A stretch of 64,000 nucleotides of DNA from Sclerodactyla briareus. Taxonomy: Eukaryota > Echinodermata > Holothuroidea > Dendrochirotida > Sclerodactylidae. The translations under genes and the position numbers were made by a program. The notes under the pieces were generated by a model. The model saw nothing but the letters and a program-made list of their open reading frames with translations. It did no database searches and was not told where the DNA came from. Below, in pieces: positions 47,474-57,999 of this stretch. Each line of letters starts with the position of its first letter. Position 1 is the first letter of the stretch. Location: NCBI GenBank assembly GCA_026419785.1, contig JAODTK010001665.1:186001-250000 (forward strand), in the 5' to 3' direction.

Positions 47474-47579
47474 GCAGAGTTCTGGCGGGACTCGTATGGC
47501 AGGACTCCCGACAGTGATTACCCTGGGGGATACGGCCTCATCAGTGCTGGAACGAGGGCCTACTGGGCGCCTGTGTCAA
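47474..47579 (+). CDS. Candidate 106-bp internal exon, unidentified
   Basis: It is preceded by 'CCCATTTTCGTGGCCAG' and followed by 'GTGTCAA|GTAAGG'. GC is strikingly higher than in the flanking sequence. In the frame from 47474 the peptide is AEFWRDSYGRTPDSDYPG then GYGLISAGTRAYWAPVS, rich in aromatic residues and Gly. A second frame is also open (QSSGGTRMAGLPTVITLG ...). It ends one base into a codon, which is phase-compatible with acceptors at 57247, 57604 and 63093. Joined to 57604 it would place a membrane segment right after APVS. I do not recognise the family. Confidence 0.5.
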
Positions 47580-47769
47580 GTAAGGATGTTCTATGTGAAG
47601 TTGTTATTATCTATGGGCCCTGCCCATGAGGCAATTCGAAGGTAGCTCCGGTGCGCGTCTCTTTTCCCCGCTAGCATTCAGGATGACTGTGATATTTGAG
47701 AAACCTCAATTATTACTCCTCGATGTTCAACAAAATAATTTCAAACCTAGCTCCACAAAGAGTTTTAAT

Positions 47770-48890
47770 TGATTCCTTGACTTTCCAGTCAGGGAATCCT
47801 GCAGTCATGACAGGTGTGTATGTATTGTTGTATGTTATGTGTGGTGTGTGTGACGCCTAGCTTGCGAGCGCATAACTTGACCCCACTGAATGGATGAAGC
47901 ACATACTTGGTCTGTGGGTTCCCCATACTGAGTACATGCTCCCTATTGTTGTGGGGTCAGGTCAAAGGTCATTAGAGGTCAAAGTCTGAAAATCTTGTGT
48001 AAAGGATAAGTCCAGAACGTTTGGTCCTATCAAGTAAATTTATTGTGTTAGCTTTCTTGTTGGGAGTACAAGCCCCCCCTTGTTTTGTTTTGGTGCAGAC
48101 CAGGGGTCATTTTGGGAGAAAATTGAAACATAGTGAAAAAATTGATATTTGGGGTAATTATAGCTTGTGAAGAGCATAACTCGACCCCACCTGGATGGAT
48201 GAAGCCCATACTTGGTATGTGGGTTCCCATTGATGAGTACATGATCCCTATTGTGTTGGGGTCAGGTCAAAGGTCATTAGAGGTCACAGTCTGAAAATCT
48301 TGTGAAGAGGATAGATAATTCCAGAGTGGTGCTTCGTCCAATGACTTAATTTGGTGTGTAGCTTCTGTGGGGAATACAAGTGCCCTATTGTTTTTGGTGT
48401 AGACCAGGGGTCATTTCGGGAGAAAATTTAAACATGGTGAAAAATTGATATTTTGGGCAATTCCAGCTTGTGAAGAGCATAACTTCCACTCCCCCTGAGA
48501 TGAAGCTCATACTTGGTATGTGGGTTCCCCATAATGTGTACATGATCCCTATTGTGTTGGGGTCAGGTCAAAGGTTATCTGAGGTCAGTAGAGGGTCACA
48601 GTCTGAAAATCTTGTGAAGAGGATAAGTCCAGAATGCTTGGTCCAATCAAGCTGGAATTTGGTGTGTGGCTTTCCTATGGGGAGTACGAGCACCCTATTA
48701 TTTTGGTGCAGACCTGGTAACATAATAACTCATGCTTGGGATGTGGGTTTCATTTTGAGAGCTGTTACATGGGTCTATTGTTGGGGTCAGGTCAGCGGTC
48801 GTTTGGCTTCAGGAGTGGTCAAAGTCAAAGTATCTATAGGTAATCCCACAAATATTATCAGTATTGTAGTCAACCATTTTCTTGGAATAG
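47770..48890 (+). repeat. Interspersed repeat of ~300-bp modules, copy 2
   Basis: The head 'TTGATTCCTTGAC...' with palindrome, then 'CTGCAGTCATGACAGG' and a TG-rich tract, match 13915. Three full modules and one partial follow (starting about 47870, 48170, 48470 and 48725), each with 'GAAGC.CATACTTGG', 'GTGGGTTCCC', 'GGGGTCAGGTCAAAGGT' and 'TCTGAAAATCTTGTG'. The array is interrupted by the hAT-type element at 48899 and resumes at 49566 with 'GGTACAAGGTAACC'. Confidence 0.75.
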
Positions 48891-48898
48891 GGTACAAG

Positions 48899-49565
48899 CA
48901 GGGGCGGCGCCACAAGGGGAGTAGGGAGGGCAGTTGCCCCCCTTATGGGTTTAGGGCCGAAAAAAATCGAGACTCAAATTGTTTGCTGTAATATAGCGTT
49001 CGCAAATGTAGCGTATGTTAACATGTTTGGGAACACTGTGGTCAGTTGAGCCACCGTTTGTGTAATATTGGTGAAAGGACTCAATGTTAACTTGCAAACT
49101 TCGCAGTGCCTTCCGGCCTAATGTGTGACCACGTGGCATGTGTGGTCACACCGGCCCATGCCGATTTACGTAATTAGAATATCTTTGAATTTGATTAGTA
49201 AAAAAGTAAAATAAGTTTTTGCAAAAATAAGCCTGCCTACCTGTACAGAACGTAGGTACGGTTTCATCGGGTTTTTTTTTCTTTGTCAGGTTTATCAAAT
49301 GAAATATGACTTGCCTGGGAAAATTGGTCATGCATTTAAAAAAAATTCAGAAATTTATGGGATTTTTGTCAAAACTTGTTGACGTAGATACACTTACAAG
49401 TGTATCAAATGTGGCACAATTTTGCATCTAAGCAGTATTATAACTCAAAAAATTTGCAGAGGGAAGAGGGGACACCCCCTCACTTCGACCCCCCCCATGT
49501 CACATCCATGCCAAATCTGCCCCCCCCCCCCATCATAACCCCCTGTACACCTGGCTCTGCCCCTG
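48899..49565. mobile_element. Non-autonomous hAT-type element, 667 bp, perfect 8-bp duplication
   Basis: The left end is 'CAGGGGCGGCGCCA' and the right end, reverse-complemented, 'CAGGGGCAGAGCCA'. It is flanked by identical GGTACAAG at 48891-48898 and 49566-49573. The interior has G- and C-tracts near both ends ('GGGGAGTAGGGAGGG', C14 at about 49519) and no long ORF. Removing it restores a continuous copy of the surrounding 300-bp-module repeat, which dates it as the younger insertion. Confidence 0.88.
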
Positions 49566-50599
49566 GGTACAAGGTAACCTGAGGTTAAAAAACTCCAAGT
49601 GAAAGGTCATAAGGGCCATTCCACGGAATTACTAAGCCTCTTGGCTTTCTGGTATTAGTTGTAGCGTTTACTGTATGCTAATTAAATCCATTGGAAATTA
49701 CAATAAGGAGAAATTCCCCAAATTTTATTAACTGATCGACTGTTAATGTACAGCGCAATTTCAATAAGCAAGAGTGTTGATTGGCGGCATCTTCGATATG
49801 GCAGTCCTGGGGTAGGGTATTTTTAACGTTTCATTTCTGAAGGAGTCTCATAGTTCATTAGTAACCTAATAGTTTTTCAGACATGATTTGACAGATATCC
49901 TGTAGTTATATTCGCCGGAATCAGCCAGTTTCAAAGAAGTTATTGCAACTTTTGTACTGAGAAAGTTATCACAAATAGGCACATTGCGCATTGCCTGTGC
50001 TGTAACTCCAAACTGGCTTATTGGTGGGAGGACTGGCTCATTACAGGGAGGAGGGGGGGGGGGCATGTGGCCACAAGTTGGGCAAGAGGCCATGAACATG
50101 TCACACAATGGTGGTCATTATGGTCTCAAGCTCCGGGTGAATTGTTGATGTGAGTGGGCAGGGTATGCTGCCTTCCTCCCTGTCATAGACCGTGCCCCCT
50201 CCTAACACTGCCTTGATGCTGGTCCCTTCACCTAACATAAGCAGACTTAATACAATTAGTTGCCACGATTATACCTCGAAATCACTGTATCAAAGGCTTT
50301 GCTACTGAGTGATCAACCCCCCTGATGATTAATGTGGACCCCCAACTTGATTGTGAAGCAGCAACTATCTCAGTGCATCTACCTAATTTCCTTTACCTAT
50401 GTGGCAAACCACACCACTGTAGCTTTTACAGTTGTCCATACCTTACTCAATTGGGGACTGACTATCTGCCCAAAAATTCATCAGATATTGTTCACCCACA
50501 AAATTTCAGTAAAATTGGTCTCACAGGTTCAGAGGTATCCTCTACTGGAGTGCAACACACATCACGACACAGGCGCACACAAACACACATACTACACGT

Positions 50600-51695
50600 A
50601 CATGCCGATCGAATTAAGTGGCCTAATTTGCATTAATTGTGCACAAATTTTTCAAGTTTCGGATTCACGAAACTTGGATGGGAGATGGTCGACCCATGGT
50701 TCCCGAGAAATTTAAGAGTTAGTAGGGGCACTGGAGGTTCATATTTAAGTGTCATATTTGCATATTTTGATGCACAAAAGTTTGTGGGATTTCCACAAAT
50801 TGGTAGATTGTGATCCACTCGATCATTTTTGAAGGTAAGCGCGGTCAGTAGAGCTCATTGTATGTGCCTAATTTAAATAATTCATCCCATTTCAACTGGC
50901 CAAAGGTTATGATCCGTTACATTTTCTGAGTTTGATGTTCATGAATGTGATTGGAATTCATCTTATAATAGCTTCGTAGAATAAAGGCAATTGAGGAACA
51001 AGTAAAAACCATAGCGTCCTGTGACAATTGTGGTTTATTAACTGCCACAAGCAAAACCTCTCTCCCCAACCAATTTATTAGGTTGATTGACCTTCAAAAC
51101 TACCGTGATTTTCTCCTTCGCTGCTTGATGGGGACTGGGACAAATGTGGAGGTTTCCTAAAGATATATTTTGAGCATCCTTGACTGTGCATGGGGGATAG
51201 TTTTGTTGGGTGTGTGGGGAGAAGGGCGCAGGGGTTTGCTGCCTGCGGGGGGGGGGGGGGGGGGGGGGGGGTGGCAGGTCCCGGCTGCTTGGAAAAAGGC
51301 AATGAATAAGGAAGGAAATGATTTTTTGAAAAGGTACAATAAAGAAGCCCGGGCTGCTAAGGGGATTGATTCATTTCAAGGTGGATTTGGGTCGAAAGAA
51401 GTGAGGTGACTTAGCATAAAATTTTTTCAAATTGGGTATTTATGGAGAGAGAGTGGGGGGGGGGGAGTGGCTGATGAACGAAGAAGAAAAGCAAATTAAG
51501 GGACGTTGTTTATAAGAGTCAAACTTATTGGTCAGTTATCTTTAGGAATTTATGTGTTATATGTGAAATATGTGATGTTGTGTGACATGATGATGGTCTG
51601 CATGAACTGTTTGGTTGTTGTTATAGTGTGTCGTGTAAGTGATAATAGAAACCACCGATAGTGCAACCAGCAAGATATTGTTGGCGATCGCCTCG
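50600..51695 (+). repeat. Second copy of the 32130-33330 module
   Basis: Collinear with 32130-33330 over its whole length: 'ATTAAGTGG', 'CCATGGTT', 'CAGTAGAG', 'CTGTGACAATTGTG', 'CTAAAGATATATTTT', 'GAAGCCCGGGCTGCTAAGGG', 'GGGTATTTATGGAGAGAGAG' and a terminal 'GCGATCGC' appear in the same order. Differences are mostly small indels and different lengths of G-tracts. Confidence 0.75.
51247..51271 (+). repeat. 25-base poly-G tract
   Basis: An uninterrupted G run inside the 50600-51695 repeat. The paralogous site near 32910 has only six G, so the tract expanded or contracted after duplication. Confidence 0.85.
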
Positions 51696-52049
51696 TCCTT
51701 TTTAGAGACCAGACATTGGACTGTTTCACCCTGATAGTTTTTTTGAAAGTTGAGATATTGAGGAAGTGTTGTTTAGTTGTAAAATTAAAAACAGTGGGTT
51801 TTGGCAATACGAATGAAATCCCTAACTCATAACATCCAAAGTACAACTAGAAAATGTCGGGCGGGTAAAAACGCAGACGTATATACCGATCTCTTATTCA
51901 AGAATTGGGTGAACAATGAAACCGGACAATATTCGTTGGAAAGAAGACACTTTTAGACTTGTGAAGCGAAAACATGCTACAGGTAAAATGGGTCATTCCA
52001 TAATGCACTTGTTAATTTATGAGGCACCCCGTACAGCCCCGGACAAGGT

Positions 52050-55000
52050 GCGTCCTTAATATAAGCACATTTATTCAAGATTCGACCTTTAACCACATGG
52101 CCACCCGACATAGGTCAAAATCAGGTCAGAGGTCACACACATGAAGGTCAACAATATATCCACAACGTTTGTGAACCCTAACAGCATTCGCAGTTATTCA
52201 ATCCCGATTATGCCAAAAACAGTTTTGACCCCCTAAGGGCCGAATGGAACTTTAAGATATGACGTTTTATGAAAATTGTTACGGCCAAGTGATACCTCCA
52301 CTCCTAGGAGCATTGCATTCTGAGGAACACCCAGTGATATTGCCGACAAAAAAGTACTAAAATCAGTTTTGCCCCTAAGTTGACCTTTAATGACCCTTCA
52401 TGACATGCGTTTTTTTTTTATGAAAAGTGTTACACTCCATGTTATGCCTCCATCCTGGAAGCATATTGCCATTCAATGAACATGCCATGTTATTGCGAAA
52501 AGGGATAAAAATTGAACTTGACCCCTTGTAACTACCAAAAAAAAGAGTAAGGGAAAAGTGGGGGGTCGATCGAAAGGGGAGGTGTTTCTCTCCATAAAGC
52601 ACACGAAGCTAATACATATCCAAAAAAACAGTTTCTATTTTTTGGCAAGGAAATCCTTAAATAAGCACATTTATTCAAGATTCGACTTCACCCACATGAC
52701 CACCCGACAGGATCAAATTCAGTCAGAGGTCAACACATAGGTCAAACAATTATATCACCAATGGTGAAACCATCCAGCTTCGCAGATATTCAATTTTCCC
52801 GATTATAGCAAAAAAAAGTTTTGACCCCTAAGTGACCTTGAATGACTTTAATGATATGACAGATATTATGAAGAATTGTTATCTCCATGCATACATCCAC
52901 TCCCAGGAGCATTTGCAGTCTGATGAAACCACCACCAGTGCTATTGCAGAAAAGTACTCTAAAATCAGTTTTTGACCCTAAGTGACAGATTAAGGACCTG
53001 CAATGACATGGCGGTTTTTATGGAAAATTGGTACACTCACATGTGTGCATACATCGATAGAAGATATTGATTCCAATTGAAAACAGTCCAAGTTATGCAA
53101 AAAAGGTATAAATGGAACTTTTGACCCCTTGTCTTGTAAACAAAGAGTAAGGTCCGATCGAAAGCGGGAAGTTGTTCCTTCATAAAGCAACACGGTCTAT
53201 CACATGTCCAAAATAACAGGTCTATGTGTGTTTTTTTTGCCAGTAACACTCTTAGAACATTTATTCAAGATTGACCTTTAACCACTTGACAACCCGACAG
53301 AGGTCAATTATTTGTCAGGTCAGAGGTCACACACATGAGGTCAACAATTATATCACAATGGTGACCTCCAGCTTCGCAGATATTCCATTCTCCGTTATAG
53401 CACAAAAAAACGTTTTTGACTCGAATGTCCTTCAAGATATGACAGTTTTTTGAGAATGTACTCTCCAGTGATACATCACTCCTAGGAGCTTTTGCATTCT
53501 GATGAACACACCCAGTGCATTGCCGAAAAGTACTAGAATCAGTTTTGGACCTCATGTGACCTTGATGACCTTCAATGACATGGCGGCTTTTCATGAAAAT
53601 GTTACACTCCATGTGATGCATCCAGCTCCTAGAAGCATATTGCTTCCTAATGAACATGTCCAATGTTATGCGAAAAGGTATATAAAATTGAACTTGGACC
53701 CCTTGTAACTACGAGAGTAAGTGTCCGATCGAAGCGGGGAAGTGTTCCTCCATAAAGCACACAACGCTCAATCACATATCCAAAAAACCAGTTTCTTTTT
53801 TTTGCCTGTACCTCCTTAAATAAGACATTTATTTTAAGATTGACCTTCTCACCCACCGACCACCCGACAGAGATCAAATTCAGGGCAGAGCAGATGGTCA
53901 CACACATTTGCAAGTCAACAAGTATAGCACACCATGGTGTGAACCCATCCGCCTTCGCAATATTCAATTTTCAGATCACAGCCAAAAAATAACATTGTTG
54001 TTTTTTTTAGTGACGCCCCCCCCCTAAGTGAAACTCGAATATTGAATGATGACCTTTAATGATATGACAGGTGTTATGAGAATTGTTACTCTCAATGTCA
54101 TACATCCACTCCAAGAGGGGCATTTTGCATCATTCTGATGAACACACTCACTGCTATTGCCGAAAAGTACCAAAATCAGTTTTTTTGAACACTAAAGTGA
54201 CTTTAATCGCAGCCCTTCAAGTGACATGGCGGTGTTTTGTGATGAATGTGCAATGTTTCACTCTATGTGATGCACCACTCCAGAAGCCATATTGCATTCC
54301 AATGAACATGTCCAATGTTATTGCGAAAAGGTATATTATTAAATTGAACTTTGGACCCCTTGTTGTACAACTACCAAGTAGTGTCCGATTCGAAATCGAA
54401 ACGCGGGAGTTTGTTCTCTCCATAAAGCACACCAAAGCTCATCACATACCAAAATAACCAGTGTCTATTTTTTTCTGCCCGTAACTCCTTAAATCAACAC
54501 ATTTATTCAAGATCAACCTTTACCACCCAATGACAACCCGACAGAGGTCAATTCAAAGGTCAGAGGAGGTCAAACATGCAGGTCAACAATTATATCACAA
54601 ATGGTGAACCCAGCCAGCCTCGCAGAGGATATTCATTCTCCGGGATTTATAGCAAAAAAAAACGTTTGGACCCCTAAGTGACCTCGAATGGCCTTTTCTA
54701 ATGACTATGACAGTTTTTATGGAGGATTGGTACTCTCCATGTGAAAATCCACTCCTAGGAGCATTTTGCCATTCTGATGAACACACCAGTGTGCTATTGC
54801 CAGGAAAGTACTAAAATCAGTTTTGACCCTCTAAGTGACCTCGAAGCCTTCAATGACATGGCGGCTTTTTATGGAAAGTGTTACACTCCATGTTATGCAA
54901 TCACTCCTAAGATTTTAGCATATTTGCATTCCAATGAACATGTCCAATCGGTATTGCGGAGAAAAAATAAAAAAAAGAAAAAAAAAAAGAAAAAGAAAAA

Positions 55001-55735
55001 AAAAAAAAAAAAAAAAAAAAAAAGGTTATATATTTTTTTCAAAAACAAAGGATATATAAAAATGAAACTTGACCCCATTGTAACTACCAAAGTAAGTGTC
55101 CGAGCGAAGCGGGAGTTGTTTCTCTCCAAAAGGCACACAAGCTCAATCACATATACAAAAATAACCAGTTTCTATTTTTTTTGCCGTAACCCTTAAATAG
55201 GCACATTTATACAAGATTCACCTTTAACCACCATGACCCACCCGACGAGGTCAAATTCAGGTCAGAGGTCAAACACATGGCAGGTCAACAATTATATCAC
55301 AAGGTGAACCAATCAGCCTTCGCAGATATTCAATTCTCCGATTATAGCAAACAAACAGTTTTTGAAGTGCCCCTAAGTGACCCCGAGATCGACCTCTGCC
55401 ATGCCCTCAGTATCTGACAACTTTATGACATGTTATGAGAATTGTTACTCTCAGGTGCCTACATCCAATCCCAGGGGCATTTGGCATCTGTGAAAACACA
55501 CCCAGTGCTATTGCGAAAAAAAGTACTAAGATCAGTTTTCGACCCTAAGTGACATTTACATGACTATTCAATATGACACCATGGCGGGTTTGTTGAGATT
55601 ATTTTTTATAGATATGTAATCCACACTCCATGTGATGCACCACTCTGAAGCATATTGCATTCCAATGACAGTTTATGTTATTTTAGTGAGAAAAAAAGTA
55701 TTAAACCATCATTTTGACTGTCAGGACAAAATTCA
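52050..55735 (+). repeat. Satellite array, ~600-bp units, about six copies
   Basis: The marker 'CATTTATTCAAGATTC' and close variants recur at about 52068, 52667, 53258, 53826, 54499 and 55201, giving periods of about 570-700 bp. Each unit carries 'ACCCGACAGAGGTCAA', 'TATATCACAA', two diverged subunits of about 150 bp (each with TGACCCTAAGTGACC..., TGACATGGCGG or TGATATGACAG, TACACTCCATGTGATGCATC or a variant, and TGCATTC.AATGAACA), then 'AACTTGACCCCTTGTAAC' and 'CTCCATAAAGCACAC'. Unit 5 is enlarged by a 60-base A-rich insertion (54960-55023). The last unit is truncated. All ORFs here are repeat shadows. Confidence 0.92.
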
Positions 55736-56474
55736 TAGCAAATAGTCCCACAACATTGACCCTCGTGATTTGATGCTATTTGGGAAGATTTACCTCAGGA
55801 CTGGAGTAGGTCCTATTCTAAAAGTTTCGTCAAAATCCTAAAAAGTGCGAAATAATGGCAGTAATTATTCTATTTATGGCTAACGACTATGTAAAATTAA
55901 CACACAAATGGACCTTCAAGTGATTCAACGCCAATTGAACTAAATATTGGGATGTTAGGAGGTCCCTTACCTCACCAAGTTCGGGAGGAATCCAACAAGT
56001 TGATAAATTTTGCCTTATTGCTAATTTGGCCAACTATTCTGCAAATTAGTCATGCAAGGAGCTCCAGAGTTGACCCGGCCACATTAGGGAAAAAATTCAT
56101 AGGCCACTGATAGTTGGCCCCAGATTCACACCGAGTTCATGATGAAATGCCAATGAAGTTTGAAAGATCACATTCATTATGCTATAATTAGGGTATGGCC
56201 AAACAAAATGCCAAACTTGACCTAGAGACCTTGAAATTGTCGCCATGTGTTTCGGCTTCAACAACTACCCACAACCCCACGTGTGGTAAATCGCACGACG
56301 AACTTGAAAATTTTGCAAAAAAAAACCTGCAAAATAGAGGGATAGAGGGCAAAACCAAATTACCGTATAGCCCATTTTCGAAACTTATCCGAAGATTTTA
56401 CTCATACGGACATGTGTTCCAAGTTTTGGGTCAATCGGATGATTTAATAAAGTGTTAAGAATGAGGAGCGTAAT

Positions 56475-56570
56475 GGCCCTTAAAGTTCCCGGCGGCGGCG
56501 GCGGAGACGGCGGGCACAGGGTCAAAACCATTCTATCCCCGAACTCTTACAGTGTTGCGGGGTTGATATA
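56475..56570. repeat. Hairpin terminus resembling the 5915-6471 element ends
   Basis: 'GGCGGCGGCGGCGGAGACGG' is followed by 'CAAAACCATTCTATCCCCG' and 'GTGTTGCGGGGTTGATATAA'. The order GGCGG, AAACCAT, TATCCCC hairpin GGGG, ATATAA repeats that of the right end at 6408-6471. It probably marks the end of the larger repeat unit that carries the satellite array. Confidence 0.5.
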
Positions 56571-56939
56571 ATAACTGTGCAATGGAATGTTTGATGGGAT
56601 GGTGTCTAGCTGTTAGGCCAGAATTTCAATTTGCTTCTCGCAATAAAAGCCCTTCGTTGAATTCCTATTGAAAAAACCCTTTCCACACAGGAGCTAGCAG
56701 AGATGGGAGAGGGAAAAGTCACCCAAATTAGTTCAAGTCGATGTCCACATTGACCTCAAATATAGTGAAGCAAAGTACTCTCAAAGCAAGTCACTGTGCC
56801 AAATTCAATGGGAAGAAGTCATTGACTCTGGCAAGTCACCAGCATTCTCCAACCTGAAGTCACAAGTTAACTGTCCCTATCCAGACTTAGGTGCCTTCTT
56901 AGTGAATTTGCTAACCCACCATCATCATATTTTAGGCCA

Positions 56940-57235
56940 ATTGGGGCTGTGAACACAATAACTTGATCTGGCGGGATGGGTGATGATGAAGCTATCAATT
57001 GGTATGTTGGTTCCCATATGATTGAGGAAAATGGATTGTACACCCTATGTGTGTGAGCGTCACATCACTAAAGGTCACCTTGAGGTTAACAAAGGTTCTT
57101 CTGAGAAACCTTGTGACATGGACGTCTACTATGCTCAGTCCAATAAGCTGAAATTTGGCATGCCTTTTTTGGTGGAGTACAAGAGCAGGTGTCATTTTTG
57201 TTGTGACCCCGCTTGACTCAATAACTCACTCTTGT
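56940..57235 (+). repeat. ~300-bp module family, single copy
   Basis: 'GATGATGAAGC', 'TTGGTATGTTGGTTCCCAT', 'GAAACCTTGTGACATGGA' and 'GGAGTACAAGAGCAGGTGTC' align with a module of 47770-48890. It ends directly before the pyrimidine tract at 57228-57246. Confidence 0.5.
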
Positions 57236-57603
57236 TCCCCTCTACAGCGAGCGGAGGAAACTGTAGGAAAACTAGAATTCCCGATTCGTCGGTCTTCAAG
57301 GAGCTTCCCCCCTACCTCGGGGGTCCAACGTGAACATCACCTACTAGCTAACTGTGGTGGCCATGACAGCCGGAGCCTGACATGGAGATGCTCCAATGAA
57401 CCTGCAGGCCAGAGTACTTCAGCAACGATGGGCATAACAGGAGGGCACAAAAGATATTACTCCCCCAGAGACACTGAGGATTGTCGTGGGCCCCAGGATG
57501 CTGGCAGTCAGAGTAACGACAACCCAATCGGAAGGGAAACGAAGGGCAGGCGAGCCTGGCGATTGTCTTTGACGCGCCACCCCCCGCACCTATTTCTATG
57601 CAG

Positions 57604-57704
57604 GCTGGATGGCGATCCCCGTGGTGGTGATGCTGATCTACTCCTCGTTATACCACATTTTATAGAAATCAAGCACCCGCCACAAGAGGACTACGTTCCT
57701 GAAG
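57604..57704 (+). CDS. Candidate exon encoding a hydrophobic (membrane) segment
   Basis: The acceptor 'CGCACCTATTTCTATGCAG' and the donor 'CCTGAAG|GTGAGC' bound 101 bp. In the frame that uses GC as the end of a split codon, the peptide is WMAIPVVVMLIYSSLYHIL followed by TAG (57663-57665), a good single membrane span. The same frame continues after the stop as a basic stretch (KSSTRHKRTTFLK) that ends exactly at the donor, as a cytoplasmic flank would. Either the TAG is the true end, or it is a mutation or sequence error. Another frame is open throughout (LDGDPRGGDADLLLVIPHF ...) and is a rival. An acceptor at 57246 ('CTTGTTCCCCTCTACAG') may start another exon. Confidence 0.33.
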
Positions 57705-57999
57705 GTGAGCGACCTCGACCCGGAATGAGCCTCGTTGGGAGGGCCCAGGAGGCGGAGGAGGATGTGCTGTAGGGCTCTGTCGTGTCGTTCCTGGAGTGAT
57801 TCTTTCAGATGAGTTGGCGTCGTTCTCGCTGAGCATCTGCAACAGTATGCCTGACATAGATGTTGTATGCTCTGTCCAGCAAGCAGATTATGGCGGTAGA
57901 ATGCGGTCGACCTCATCTGGGCACCGATTCAGGTGGCTCAAGGAAACAGCAGATCAGGAATGTGCTGGAAAGAAAAGACCACCCCACTGGTGAGAGCCG

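Noticed and set aside
53304-55196. Several 100-140 codon ORFs
   Set aside because: They lie entirely within the satellite array and change frame from unit to unit; one contains only the poly-A insertion as poly-Lys.
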